A stretch of DNA of 64,000 bases from Burkholderiales bacterium (GTDB taxonomy: Bacteria > Pseudomonadota > Gammaproteobacteria > Burkholderiales > WYBJ01): the NCBI GenBank assembly GCA_022841915.1, contig JALHQN010000011.1, positions 1-64,000 of the forward strand. Reading direction: 5' to 3'. The notes under the pieces are model-generated. The model was not told the origin of the DNA and did no database searches. It saw only the letters and a list, made by a program, of their open reading frames with translations. Made by a program: the position numbers and the translations under genes. Positions 8,967-18,209 of this stretch are shown here, piece after piece. Numbering within the stretch: position 1 is the stretch's first letter; every line of letters starts with the position of its first letter.

Positions 8967-11807
8967 ATGAAGCTCAACGATACGCAGCTCAACGCCCCGC
9001 CCCAGCAAGTCAGCCTCGACGTACTCCTCGAGAAGTACGCAAAAGGCGAGGAGCGCACCGTGGACGATGTCCGCCGTCGCGTCGCCAAGGCGCTGGCCGC
9101 GATCGAAAAAGATCCTGCGCGATGGGAACCCGTGTTCTACGATACCTTGGCGCACGGATTCATCCCCGGCGGACGCGTGAACTCCGCCGCCGGAACAGCA
9201 CTCCAGGCCACCCTGATCAACTGCTTCGTGCAGCCGGTGGGCGATTCGGTGTCCGAGACCGTCGAGGGCAAGGTCGGCATCTACGTGGCGCTGATGGAAT
9301 CGGCGGAAACGATGCGCCGCGGCGGCGGGGTGGGCTACGATTTCTCGACCATCCGCCCCAAAGGCGCGGAAGTCAAAGGCACCCGCAGCACGGCTAGCGG
9401 TCCGGTGTCCTATATGCGGGTGTTCGACAAGAGCTGCGAGACGGTCGAGTCGGCGGGCTCCCGGCGCGGCGCCCAGATGGGCATCCTGCGCTGCGATCAC
9501 CCAGACATCGAAACCTTCATCCACGCCAAGGATCAGGGCGACCTCACCAACTTCAACATCAGCGTCGGCATGACCGATGCCTTCATGCGGGCCGTCGAAG
9601 CCGACGACGACTGGGCGCTGGTTCATCCGGCCAAGCCCGGGCAAGACGTCTCCAGCGATCCGCGTCAGCGCGAGGACGGGCAATGGATCTACCGCACCGT
9701 CAAGGCGCGCGACCTGTGGAAGCAGGTGATGGACGCCACCTACGATCACGCCGAGCCGGGCGTGTTCTTCGTCGACCGCGCCAACGCCGACAACAATCTC
9801 TCCTACGTCGAGGGTATCGAGGCCACCAACCCCTGCGGCGAGCAGCCTCTGCCCGCCTACGGCTGCTGCTGCCTGGGCAGCATCAACTTGACGCAATTCG
9901 TCGATGCCCCGTTCACCGCCGAAGCCCGTTTCGACTTCGACGCGTTCGGCCGGGTGGTGCGCCCCGCGGTGCGCATGCTCGACAACGTGCTCGACGCCTC
10001 GGTCTGGCCGCTGCCGCAGCAGAAGTCCGAGGCCATGGCCAAGCGCCGCATCGGGCTGGGCTTCACCGGCCTGGGCGATGCGCTGATCATGCTCGGGCTG
10101 CGTTACGACTCCGCCGAGGCCCGCACGATGGCCTCGCGCATCACCGCCGCCATGCGCGACGAGTCGTATGCCTCGTCGGTCGAGATCGCCAAGGAGAAAG
10201 GCGCTTTTGCGCTGCTCGACCGCGAGCAGTTCCTGCAGGCGCCGCGCTTCGCCTCGCGCCTGCCCGAGAACATCAAGGCCGACATACGCAAGCACGGCAT
10301 CCGCAACAGCCATCTGCTCTCGATCGCCCCCACGGGCACCATCTCGCTCGCCTTCGCCGACAACGCGTCCAACGGCATCGAGCCGCCATTCTCCTGGACC
10401 TACCAGCGCAAGAAACGCATGCCCGACGACAGCATGCGCGTCTACGACGTCGAGGATCACGCCTGGCGCCTCTACCGTCATCTGGGCGGCGACGTCGAGC
10501 ACCTGCCCGCGGCTTTCGTGACCGCGTTGGAGCTCTCGGCGCTGGATCACATGCGCATGGTCGCCGCCGTGGCGCCGTATGTCGATTCGGCCATCAGCAA
10601 GACAGTCAACGTCCCGGAAGACTATCCCTACGATAAGTTCAAGGATCTCTACCTCGAAGCCTGGAAGGCCGGCCTCAAGGGCGTGACGACCTACCGGCCC
10701 AACAGCGTGCTCGGCAGCGTGCTGTCCGTGACGCCTTCGGCGGAAGCGCGTGAACCGAACGATCTCGATGTCTCCGAGGTCGATCGGCGCATCCACCTGG
10801 AAGCCGCGCCCGAGCCGACGCTATCCAGTCTGCGCTGGCCCGGCAGGCCGAAGTTGCCGGGCGGCAATCCCTCCTGGACCTACATGCTCGAATCGCCCTT
10901 CGGCCAGTTCGCCATCTTCGTGGGCCACGTCGAGGACGGCGAACGCTATCCGTTCGAGGTCTGGGTCAACGGCAACGAACAGCCTCGCGGGCTGGGCGCG
11001 GTCGCCAAGACGCTTTCGATGGACATGCGCGCTCAGGACAAAGCCTGGCTGCGCATGAAATTCGACATGCTCACGCGCACGGCCGGCGACGATTCGTTCG
11101 ACTGTCCCATGCCGCCCGACGGTGAAGTCGTGCGTGTGCCGAGCGTCGTTTCGGCCTTCGCGCGCATCGTGCGCTTCCGTGTCGACCAACTGGGTGCTCT
11201 GGACGACGACGGCAGCAAATCGCCGGTGCTCGATACCCTGTTCGCCCAGAAAGAACCCAAGACCGGCACGGACGGCACGATGTCCTGGACGGTCGACGTG
11301 CACAACCCGATCTCCGGCGACGATTTCCTGCTCATCCTGAAGGAACTCGTGTTGCCGGCCGGCCAGCGGCGGCCTTACTCGGTCTGGCTCGCCGGCAGCT
11401 ACCCGCGCGCCCTCGACGGGCTGTGCAACCTGCTCTCGCTCGACATGCGGGTGATCGATCCGGCCTGGATCGGCATGAAGCTGCGCAAGCTGCTCAACTA
11501 TGCCGAGCCGCTGGGCGACTTCATGGCGCGCGTGCCTGGCGAGGAGCGGCAGCAGAATTTTCCGAGCACCGTCGCCTATGTCGCCCGGCTCATCATCCAC
11601 CGCTATGCCATGCTGGGCGTACTCGACGAGCGCGGCTATCCGGTCAACGAGATGGGTGTCCTGGAAACCCCGGAAGACGAGCGCGAGCGGCCGACCTACA
11701 AGCGGCTGATCGGCAAGCTGTGCAAGGAGTGCGGCAATACCGCCGTCATCAAGAAGGACGGCTGCGAGTTCTGTACCGCTTGCGGCGCGATCGGCGCTTG
11801 CGGCTAA
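8967..11807 (+). CDS. nrdJ: Adenosylcobalamin-dependent (class II) ribonucleotide reductase
   Basis: Reduces ribonucleotides to deoxyribonucleotides using an adenosylcobalamin radical; the enzyme is single-chain and oxygen-independent. The 946-residue protein has the N-terminal RNR domain with LINCFVQPVGDS, the GGGVGYDFSTIRPKG motif, the active-site block NPCGEQPLPAYGCC near residue 290, and SIAPTGTISL further on. The region from about 620 to 860 contains two copies of a TSCPD-type repeat (FAIFVGHVEDG and FLLILKELVLP segments, each ending near LSLDMR or LSMDMR). The C-terminus carries CKEC...CEFCTACG, a zinc-ribbon-like or redox cysteine tail. It is a stand-alone gene with no nrdB or nrdR nearby. 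The genome must make or import B12. Confidence 0.95.
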   Translation: MKLNDTQLNAPPQQVSLDVLLEKYAKGEERTVDDVRRRVAKALAAIEKDPARWEPVFYDTLAHGFIPGGRVNSAAGTALQATLINCFVQPVGDSVSETVEGKVGIYVALMESAETMRRGGGVGYDFSTIRPKGAEVKGTRSTASGPVSYMRVFDKSCETVESAGSRRGAQMGILRCDHPDIETFIHAKDQGDLTNFNISVGMTDAFMRAVEADDDWALVHPAKPGQDVSSDPRQREDGQWIYRTVKARDLWKQVMDATYDHAEPGVFFVDRANADNNLSYVEGIEATNPCGEQPLPAYGCCCLGSINLTQFVDAPFTAEARFDFDAFGRVVRPAVRMLDNVLDASVWPLPQQKSEAMAKRRIGLGFTGLGDALIMLGLRYDSAEARTMASRITAAMRDESYASSVEIAKEKGAFALLDREQFLQAPRFASRLPENIKADIRKHGIRNSHLLSIAPTGTISLAFADNASNGIEPPFSWTYQRKKRMPDDSMRVYDVEDHAWRLYRHLGGDVEHLPAAFVTALELSALDHMRMVAAVAPYVDSAISKTVNVPEDYPYDKFKDLYLEAWKAGLKGVTTYRPNSVLGSVLSVTPSAEAREPNDLDVSEVDRRIHLEAAPEPTLSSLRWPGRPKLPGGNPSWTYMLESPFGQFAIFVGHVEDGERYPFEVWVNGNEQPRGLGAVAKTLSMDMRAQDKAWLRMKFDMLTRTAGDDSFDCPMPPDGEVVRVPSVVSAFARIVRFRVDQLGALDDDGSKSPVLDTLFAQKEPKTGTDGTMSWTVDVHNPISGDDFLLILKELVLPAGQRRPYSVWLAGSYPRALDGLCNLLSLDMRVIDPAWIGMKLRKLLNYAEPLGDFMARVPGEERQQNFPSTVAYVARLIIHRYAMLGVLDERGYPVNEMGVLETPEDERERPTYKRLIGKLCKECGNTAVIKKDGCEFCTACGAIGACG

Positions 11808-11808
11808 A

Positions 11809-11829
11809 CCGCGCGCATTGCCTGCGCGG
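11809..11829. terminator. Possible hairpin between convergent nrdJ and nadR
   Basis: Arms CCGCGC and GCGCGG with a nine-base loop begin one base after the nrdJ stop and lie just before the nadR stop on the other strand. There is no T-run on either strand, so this is at best a weak intrinsic terminator or an mRNA 3'-end stabiliser. Confidence 0.3.
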
Positions 11830-11834
11830 CTCGG

Positions 11835-12893
11835 TTACGCGCGGGGCGCTCCATGCCCCGCCGGTTCGCCTGTGCGTTGCTTGCACAGGTGATTGCCGAC
11901 CGAATCGAATTTGTCGAAGTCGCGAAGTATCCGGGCAACGGTCTGCACACGGACATCCAGTGAGCCCGTCAGATCGATGAAGGGGATGCGCCGGCGAATC
12001 AGATCCGCGCGTATCCGTTTCTGAAAAACAGCCCTGTTCGCCGGGCCCGAGCGGTCCCACGTATCTTCGTAGGGTATGTCGTCCCCGCACAGAAAGTGGA
12101 GGTCGTACCGACTGCGCGCATGGTCTGCGAGCTCGGCAAGCCGTGGGGCTGCCGTGCCGTGGTAATCGAGGGAGAACATGTAGGTGGTCGTTGCGTCCGT
12201 ATCGACGAAGAGGCATCGATCGGCGTCGAGCGCCGCGGCATCTTCGCGCCGGATGTGCTCCTCGGCGAGTTCGACCAACTGCTCCAGGGTCAGTCGGCGA
12301 TCCTTCTGATGCTCGCCCCAGTACTCCCGCCCGTACTCGGGCATCCAGACAGTGTTCAGTGCCTCGGCAAGGGCCCGGGCCAAAGAGGTCTTTCCGGTCG
12401 ATGGGGCGCCGAGCAAGACCACCTTCGTCACCAAATCCCGATAGACGTGGGCTGACATCAAGTGTCTGTGCGCGAACGGCGCGCAGCGGATCGCGGTTCC
12501 CGAGATCGGCACCCGCGAGCGAGCCTCGTCGACACGACAGTCCTGCGCGCCCAATGCCTTGCTGACGTGCTCGCCGTAGAACTCGCTGCTGAAAAAGTGG
12601 GTGATCTTGCGACCGGCCAGAAACTTCAGCAGGAAGTCCTCCTGGGCTTTCATGATCTCGGGCGAGTTCCCGACGGCGGTCGGCCCATCCCAAGCCGCCA
12701 TGACCTCGACGCTCGGGTAAAGCGTTCTGATCCATCCGCAGCGCACCGGAAGGGGAACGGTCGTCGTCTCGGGCGCATCGTAGACGATCACGATCAAGTG
12801 ATCGGTCTGAGCCAAGGCCCGCTCAATCAACCACTGATGCCCCTTGTGGAGCGGGGCAAACTTCCCGAGCGTCAATCCTGTCTTCATCGGCAA
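11835..12893 (-). CDS. nadR: NadR-type NMN adenylyltransferase / ribosylnicotinamide kinase
   Basis: A bifunctional NAD-salvage enzyme: phosphorylates nicotinamide riboside to NMN and adenylylates NMN to NAD. The N-terminal nucleotidyltransferase has GKFAPLHKGHQ (the HxGH motif) at residues 10-20 and the ISGTAIR signature around 130. The C-terminal kinase half has the P-loop GAPSTGKTSL near residue 162 and the EYGREYW segment. The helix-turn-helix repressor domain of enterobacterial NadR is absent, so this is the enzyme-only form. The start lies 71 bp inside pnuC (ATG at 12893, or 12887 two codons later), so translation is probably coupled. Together they form a complete riboside uptake and activation unit. 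Confidence 0.93.
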   Translation of the reverse strand: MPMKTGLTLGKFAPLHKGHQWLIERALAQTDHLIVIVYDAPETTTVPLPVRCGWIRTLYPSVEVMAAWDGPTAVGNSPEIMKAQEDFLLKFLAGRKITHFFSSEFYGEHVSKALGAQDCRVDEARSRVPISGTAIRCAPFAHRHLMSAHVYRDLVTKVVLLGAPSTGKTSLARALAEALNTVWMPEYGREYWGEHQKDRRLTLEQLVELAEEHIRREDAAALDADRCLFVDTDATTTYMFSLDYHGTAAPRLAELADHARSRYDLHFLCGDDIPYEDTWDRSGPANRAVFQKRIRADLIRRRIPFIDLTGSLDVRVQTVARILRDFDKFDSVGNHLCKQRTGEPAGHGAPRA

Positions 12894-13449
12894 CGCAGTC
12901 CATCGTCTTTCGCCACACGAAGAAACCCATCGTCGCCATCACGAGGAACACTGCGTAGAGACCCGCAGTCATGAACAGCGCTTGATGGACGTAGACTCCG
13001 ATGGCGACGACATCCACGGCAATCCAGAACCCCCAGGATTCGAGACGCTTCCTCGCCATCAACCAGAGCGCGATCAGGCTCGCGACGGCGATGAAGGCGC
13101 CCCAATAAGGGACGGCGGCGTCCGTGAACGTGGCCATGCCCCATCCCCACAAGGCCGTGCCCGCTGCCGCGACCAGTAGCCAGCCCACCAGACTTCGCCC
13201 GGGAAGGCGCGAAACGGTCGGTCTTCGATGATCGCGCCCTACGCGAAGCCAGTGCTGCCATCCATAGACCTGGAGAACCATGTAAATCACATGAAGTATC
13301 ACATCGGAGTACAGCTTCACGCTGTAGAAGATGAAAGCATAGAGGGTCACCTGGACGAGCCCGGTCGGCCAGCACCAGATGTTCTGCCGAATGGTCAGCC
13401 AGACGCACAGCAGGCCGAACATCACGGCGATCGACTCGATCCACGTCAT
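12823..13449 (-). CDS. pnuC: Nicotinamide riboside transporter PnuC
   Basis: An inner-membrane facilitator for nicotinamide riboside, 208 residues, with about seven hydrophobic segments. It has family hallmarks such as NIWCWPTGLVQV near the first membrane segments, YGWQHWL mid-protein, and LESWGFWIAVDVVAIGVY in the C-terminal half, where Trp and Asn/Asp residues line the substrate path. The ATG at 13449 is the natural start. Its 3' end overlaps the nadR start by 71 bp, so uptake and phosphorylation trapping are encoded together. No NAD riboswitch or NrtR-like site was recognisable upstream. Confidence 0.93.
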   Translation of the reverse strand: MTWIESIAVMFGLLCVWLTIRQNIWCWPTGLVQVTLYAFIFYSVKLYSDVILHVIYMVLQVYGWQHWLRVGRDHRRPTVSRLPGRSLVGWLLVAAAGTALWGWGMATFTDAAVPYWGAFIAVASLIALWLMARKRLESWGFWIAVDVVAIGVYVHQALFMTAGLYAVFLVMATMGFFVWRKTMDCVADEDRIDAREVCPAPQGASVVD

Positions 13450-14020
13450 GATCTTTTAAGCGAACGATCCGCGTGAGCCACTGCAGCACATCGCCCCAAG
13501 GGAGCCACCGGCCGCGCTCCAAGCAACGGGCTCCGACACGACTCGAGGCGCATTCTTCACGCCCCCGTTACCGGGGACGGTGCTCCACAACGCACCCACG
13601 GGAAGGCGCTTCAGAGCCCCGCGATCGGAGAGATTCCGGGTGCAGCGAACGACGAGCATGCGCAAGCGCCTTGGTGCGACACAGCGAAGCTAAACGAAAC
13701 GGCTCGAAGACTTCATACCTGCATCATACCGCCCCGCCGCGCGCGCTCCCACCGGGTTCGCCGGCGCGGTCAGACTCGTCTGCGATGCTCGGGCCGCGGG
13801 TGCACTCGGGCGCGGCATGTGCAGTAGGCGAACCGTGCCGGCTCGGTCATCGGCATTGCCGCAGGCATCGAAGCCGTTCGCCCCACGTGAATTTGGCAGG
13901 ATCACGTAAGGCCTGAACACAAGCCCGCCGGCGCTGCCCCTGATTCCGAGCCGTCACATCAATCGGCTTTGCCCCGACGCTCGCACTTCGCTATCCGGGC
14001 ATGCATGAGCAACTTTCGAT
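13450..14020. other. 571-bp divergent intergenic region, no gene recognised
   Basis: Lies between pnuC (minus) and the DUF2231-like gene (plus). Short open frames on both strands are low-complexity Arg/Ala/Pro-rich readings with no family resemblance. A small palindrome CCCCGTTACCGGGG sits near 13562, with no T-run. Promoters for both flanking genes must lie here, but I cannot place them with confidence. Confidence 0.4.
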
Positions 14021-14512
14021 GTGGGACAGCGCGTGATCACACGGACCAATCCGCTCGCCCAACACCCGCCGGCCTCCACGCGCAGCAGCATGGCCGTGGG
14101 TGGGCACCCCATTCACCCCATGCTGGTGAACTTTCCCATCGCGTATCTGTTCGGTGCACTGCCCAGCGACCTGGCGTTCTATTGGACGGGCGATCCGTTC
14201 TGGGCACGGGCATCGCTGTGGCTGCTCGGCATCGGTTTCGCCATGGGCACGATCGCGGCGGTCTTCGGCACCCTGGATTTCCTGCTGGTCAAGGGTGTGC
14301 GCAAACACACCTCGAGTTGGACCCACTTCCTGCTGGGCGTCACGCTGCTTGCGATCGCCTGCGCGAACTGGTGGATGCGCATTCCCGATCCCGCATCCGC
14401 CGTGCTGCCCTGGGGACTCTTTCTCTCCTGCGTTACTGCCGCAGCCGTCGGCGCCGCAGGTTGGATGGGGGGCAAGCTCGTGTTCGACCATCACATCGGG
14501 ATCGACGACTGA
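14021..14512 (+). CDS. DUF2231-family integral membrane protein
   Basis: A small membrane protein with the family signature GGHPIHPMLVNFPIAY at the N-terminal side, followed by about four hydrophobic segments and a short acidic C-terminus (HHIGIDD). Proteins of this family often sit beside respiratory or cytochrome genes; here an oxidase operon begins 450 bp downstream. The biochemical role is unknown. The start is uncertain: GTG at 14021, GTG at 14033 (with GGGAC five bases upstream) and ATG at 14090 are all in frame. The conserved motif begins right after the last of these, giving 140-163 residues. Confidence 0.75.
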   Translation: MGQRVITRTNPLAQHPPASTRSSMAVGGHPIHPMLVNFPIAYLFGALPSDLAFYWTGDPFWARASLWLLGIGFAMGTIAAVFGTLDFLLVKGVRKHTSSWTHFLLGVTLLAIACANWWMRIPDPASAVLPWGLFLSCVTAAAVGAAGWMGGKLVFDHHIGIDD

Positions 14513-14529
14513 TCATGCTTGTGCTGGCA

Positions 14530-14949
14530 TCAGAATGGTTTCGTGGTCACGAGCAATGTCACGGCCACGATCGACACCGCCGGGACGACGGTCAATACGC
14601 CGTAGAACAGGGGCCGCCGACAGACCCCCTGCTGCTTGAGATCCACCATCAGCTTTCCGCAATAGCCGTGGAATCCCGCCATGACGAGCACCAGGGCCAG
14701 CTTGACGGGAAACCACCCGCCCGAGAAACCACGCTCCACGATGAGCCAGGCGCCGGCGACCACGGCGATGAGAGCGCTGGGGGTCATCACATTCGCATAA
14801 ATCCAGCGCTGCAGAAGCATCAACCGCTCGTGGCGTTGGTCGTCCGCCTGAGATTGCTCCAGAAACAGGCATGGGAAGTAGAGCAGCGAAGCCGCCCAGA
14901 GCGCGATGAAGGCGATGTGAACCGAAAGCAGAAGCATGCCAATCTCCAT
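14530..14949 (-). CDS. HemJ/CopD-like membrane protein
   Basis: A 139-residue protein with four predicted membrane segments. SVHIAFIALWAASLLYFPCLFLEQ at the start matches the pattern of HemJ (protoporphyrinogen oxidase) and the related CopD fold, with His in helix 1. The block WFPVKLALVLVMAGFHGYCGKL in helix 3 has the second conserved His (GFHGY). It sits back to back with coxB, which fits a role in heme or copper supply for the oxidase, but this is inferred from neighbourhood. HemJ-type oxidase and CopD-type copper protein cannot be separated by eye. Only 18 bp separate its start from the proposed coxB start. Confidence 0.7.
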   Translation of the reverse strand: MEIGMLLLSVHIAFIALWAASLLYFPCLFLEQSQADDQRHERLMLLQRWIYANVMTPSALIAVVAGAWLIVERGFSGGWFPVKLALVLVMAGFHGYCGKLMVDLKQQGVCRRPLFYGVLTVVPAVSIVAVTLLVTTKPF

Positions 14950-14967
14950 GGGGCCGGCTGGGCACGC

Positions 14968-15696
14968 GTGACGCCCCTGCCTGGGTTGCTCGCTCTAAAT
15001 GGCTGCGAAGGCGTGCAATCGACGCTAGCCCCGCGAGGACCCGACGCCGCACTGATCGCACAATCACACTGGATCATGCTCGCGGGCGCAATTCTCATAC
15101 TCGTGCTGGTGACGGCCATGGCGCTCTACGCGGTCTATCGAGATCCGCAACGCCGCGCGACCGTATCGCCCAAGGTACTGCTCCTGGGGGGCGGATTGGT
15201 CTTCCCGGTCGTCGTCCTGACTGCGCTGCTTGTTTACGGTCTCGCCCTGATGGGAGAACTGCGCGCACCGCACGGTACCGAAAGTCCGATGGAACTTCGG
15301 GTCGTCGCGCGTCAGTGGTCGTGGCAGGTGCACTATCCGGAAAAAACTTCCGGTCGCCCAGTCGTGCTGGAGAACGAATTGCGGATTCCAGCCGGCCGGC
15401 CGGTGCGGCTGAACCTGGTCAGCGAGGATGTCATCCACAGTTTCTGGGTGCCGAGCCTGGCCGGGAAGATGGATGTCATCCCTGGTCATCGCAGGCAAAT
15501 CACGATCCAGGCCGACCTTCCAGGTCGCCTTCGGGGTCAATGTGCCGAGTTCTGCGGCAGGAATCACGCCCGCATGAGCTTGCTGGTGGTGGCCGAATCA
15601 GCCGAGGATTTCGACGCCTGGCTGGCCAGTGCGAGCGCGACGCCGTCCGCTCATGACGACACCACGCGCGCCACCTCACCGAGGACCGATCGATGA
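14968..15696 (+). CDS. coxB: Cytochrome c oxidase subunit II
   Basis: The CuA-bearing subunit of a heme-copper oxidase, 242 residues from a GTG start. The N-terminus LPGLLALNGC resembles a lipoprotein signal with an imperfect lipobox. Two membrane helices follow (HWIMLAGAILILVLVTAM and LLLGGGLVFPVVVLTALLV), then the periplasmic cupredoxin domain. CuA ligands are visible: the His in DVIHSFWVPSLAGKMD, and the CAEFCGRNHARM block with two Cys, His and Met. There is no fused cytochrome c domain, unlike caa3 subunit II. The stop overlaps the next start as ATGA, so subunits II and I+III are translationally coupled. The frame extends upstream antisense to the HemJ-like gene; that part is not coding. 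Confidence 0.9.
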   Translation: MTPLPGLLALNGCEGVQSTLAPRGPDAALIAQSHWIMLAGAILILVLVTAMALYAVYRDPQRRATVSPKVLLLGGGLVFPVVVLTALLVYGLALMGELRAPHGTESPMELRVVARQWSWQVHYPEKTSGRPVVLENELRIPAGRPVRLNLVSEDVIHSFWVPSLAGKMDVIPGHRRQITIQADLPGRLRGQCAEFCGRNHARMSLLVVAESAEDFDAWLASASATPSAHDDTTRATSPRTDR

Positions 15697-18209
15697 GCGA
15701 ACCCGCAGACGATGGATCGGAGGCGCTGCACGAGCGCCTGGAGCAGACATGGGCGACACCGCCGGGCTGGCGGGCGCTGTCGGGCGTCAACCACACCACC
15801 GTCGGCTTGCGCTTCATCATCACCGGGTTCGTCTTCTTCCTGATCGGCGGCGTGCTCGCCATGCTGATCCGCACCCAGCTATCCATCCCGCAAAACAACG
15901 TACTGAGCGCGGGCGAGTACAACGCGGCATTCACGCTGCATGGCACCGCGATGATGTTTTTCTTCGCCGTGCCGATCATGGAAGGATTCGCCGTCTACCT
16001 GCTGCCCAAGATGATAGGCGCACGCGACCTGATCTTCCCGCGGTTGTCGGCGTTCGGCTACTGGTGCTATCTGTTCGGCGGCATTCTGCTCTTCTCCAGC
16101 CTGCTCTTCGGCACCCCGCCCGACTCCGGATGGTTCATGTATACCCCGCTGAGCAGCGCGCCGTACTCGGGCGCAGGCGCGGACTTCTGGCTGTTGGGCG
16201 TGACGTTCGCGGAAATCTCCGCCGTCGCCGCAGCCATCGAGTTGATCGTCTCGATCTTGAAGACACGCACGGCCGGCATGGCGATCCATCGCATGCCGCT
16301 GTTCGCCTGGTACATCCTCGTCACGGCCGTGATGATCGTGTTCGCGTTTCCGCCGCTCATTCTCGGCAGCATCCTGCTCGAACTCGAACGGGCGTTCGGC
16401 CTGCCGTTCTTCGACCCGACGCGCGGCGGTGACGCCCTGCTCTGGCAACACCTGTTCTGGCTGTTCGGACATCCCGAGGTCTACATCATCTTCCTGCCCG
16501 CCGCGGGCATCGTATCGACCATCGTGCCGACCTTCGCACGCCGTCCCATGGTGGGCTATTCGTGGGTGGTACTGGCCGTGATCGGCACGGGCTTCCTGAG
16601 CTTCGGTCTGTGGGTGCATCACATGTTCACCACCGGCATTCCGCTGCTCTCGCTGGGATTCTTTGCCGCCGCGAGCATGGCCGTCGCCATTCCGACCGGG
16701 ATGCAGGTGTTCGCCTGGCTGGCGACGCTTTGGTCGGGCCGCCCGGTGCCGAGCGTGCCGCTGCTTTTCATTCTCGGGTTTCTGTTCATCTTCGTGCTGG
16801 GCGGCCTGACCGGCGTGATGGTCGCCTTCGTCCCCTTCGACTGGCAGGCGCACGACAGCCATTTCGTGGTCGCCCATCTGCACTACGTGCTGTTCGGCGG
16901 CATGGTGTTCCCCATGTTCGCCGGCCTCTACTACTGGTTGCCGCTCATGACGGGCCGGGTCTCGGAGGCCACCGGCCGCATCGTCTTCTGGCTCATTTTC
17001 ATCGGCTTCAATCTGACCTTCCTGCCGATGCATCTCACCGGATTGCTCGGCATGCCGCGGCGGGTTTATACCTATGACGAGGGTCTGGGTTGGAGCACCC
17101 TGAATCTCGTCTCCACCCTGGGCGGGTTCATCACGGCGATCGGCGTGGCCGCCTTCGTGCTCGATTACCTCGCCCATCTCCGCTACGGCCGGCGTGCGAC
17201 CGAAAACGTGTGGAATGCCGGCACGCTCGAATGGGCCATGCGCTATCCGGTGCCCTCCTACAACTTCGCCTCGCAGCCGCGGGTCGAGCACCGCGAGCCG
17301 CTTTGGGAAGATGCCGACCTGGCGCAGCGACTGGCCCGAGGTGAAGGCTTTCTCGGCCATCCGCCCACCTCGCGCCGAGAGATGCTCGTGACCGACACAG
17401 TGAGCGGCGAACCCGAGCAAGTAGCGATCCTGCCCGGCAATACCTTCGTGCCGTTGGTGGCCGCGCTGTGCCTCGCCGTGTTCTTCTTCGGCTTCCTCGC
17501 CAAGCTGTACTGGCTCGCGGGGCTGGGAGCGGCCTTCGCGCTCTTGGCATTCCTGGTCTGGGCCTGGCGAGGCGGCGACACCCCGGACACCGAACGAAGC
17601 CTGGAGGCCGGCGAAGGCCGTGTGTTGCCGCTGCATCATGCGAGCGCCTCGCCGCCGGGCTGGTGGGGCACCGTCTGGACCGTGTATGCGGATGCAGCGC
17701 TGTTCGGCTCGCTCGTCTTCGCTTACTTCTACTTGTGGGCAGTCGCGCCCGCGTGGCCACCGCCGGGTTATGCAAGCATCGATTGGCTGCTGCCCGCAGC
17801 AGGCGTACTCGCACTGATCGCGAGCAGTGCAGCCGTCGGATGGGGGGCGTCTGCCGCCCGGAGCGGAAAAACTGCCGTGTCGCGTCGGGCGTTCGGCGGC
17901 GCGCTGGCCCTCTCGCTGGCCTTCGTCGCTGTGCAGACCATGCTGCTCTTCGGCAGCGAGGTTTCCGCACGCGAGCATGCCTATGGGGCGGTCGTGCATG
18001 TGCTCTGGGGCTACTGCCTGGCCCATGTGGCCATTGCCATTGTCATGGCCGCCTTCCACCTGGTCAGATCGAACCCCAAACACGATCGGCCTGTGCGTGT
18101 CGGTGAACCGCGCATCGTGGCGCTTTTCTGGCACTACAGCGTGGGGCTCGCGATCCTCGCCTTCGCGCTGGTGCATTTGTTCCCGCTCGTGGCAGGACGC
18201 AGCGCATGA
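15693..18209 (+). CDS. coxAC: Cytochrome c oxidase subunit I + III fusion
   Basis: The catalytic core of a heme-copper oxidase fused to subunit III, 838 residues. The subunit I part (about 1-560) has the low-spin heme His in FTLHGTAMMFFF, the CuB/Tyr block WLFGHPEVYIIFLP, the His pair in WVHHMFTTG, and the final heme ligands in HDSHFVVAHLHYVLFGG. After a hydrophilic linker around 560-640, the subunit III part resumes with GWWGTVWTVYADAALFGSLVF and ends with a membrane helix. Such I+III fusions are known in caa3-type oxidases. It lies between coxB (4-bp overlap) and a small membrane protein (4-bp overlap), so it is a compact operon. Its electron donor is not encoded in the window. Confidence 0.95.
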   Translation: MSEPADDGSEALHERLEQTWATPPGWRALSGVNHTTVGLRFIITGFVFFLIGGVLAMLIRTQLSIPQNNVLSAGEYNAAFTLHGTAMMFFFAVPIMEGFAVYLLPKMIGARDLIFPRLSAFGYWCYLFGGILLFSSLLFGTPPDSGWFMYTPLSSAPYSGAGADFWLLGVTFAEISAVAAAIELIVSILKTRTAGMAIHRMPLFAWYILVTAVMIVFAFPPLILGSILLELERAFGLPFFDPTRGGDALLWQHLFWLFGHPEVYIIFLPAAGIVSTIVPTFARRPMVGYSWVVLAVIGTGFLSFGLWVHHMFTTGIPLLSLGFFAAASMAVAIPTGMQVFAWLATLWSGRPVPSVPLLFILGFLFIFVLGGLTGVMVAFVPFDWQAHDSHFVVAHLHYVLFGGMVFPMFAGLYYWLPLMTGRVSEATGRIVFWLIFIGFNLTFLPMHLTGLLGMPRRVYTYDEGLGWSTLNLVSTLGGFITAIGVAAFVLDYLAHLRYGRRATENVWNAGTLEWAMRYPVPSYNFASQPRVEHREPLWEDADLAQRLARGEGFLGHPPTSRREMLVTDTVSGEPEQVAILPGNTFVPLVAALCLAVFFFGFLAKLYWLAGLGAAFALLAFLVWAWRGGDTPDTERSLEAGEGRVLPLHHASASPPGWWGTVWTVYADAALFGSLVFAYFYLWAVAPAWPPPGYASIDWLLPAAGVLALIASSAAVGWGASAARSGKTAVSRRAFGGALALSLAFVAVQTMLLFGSEVSAREHAYGAVVHVLWGYCLAHVAIAIVMAAFHLVRSNPKHDRPVRVGEPRIVALFWHYSVGLAILAFALVHLFPLVAGRSA

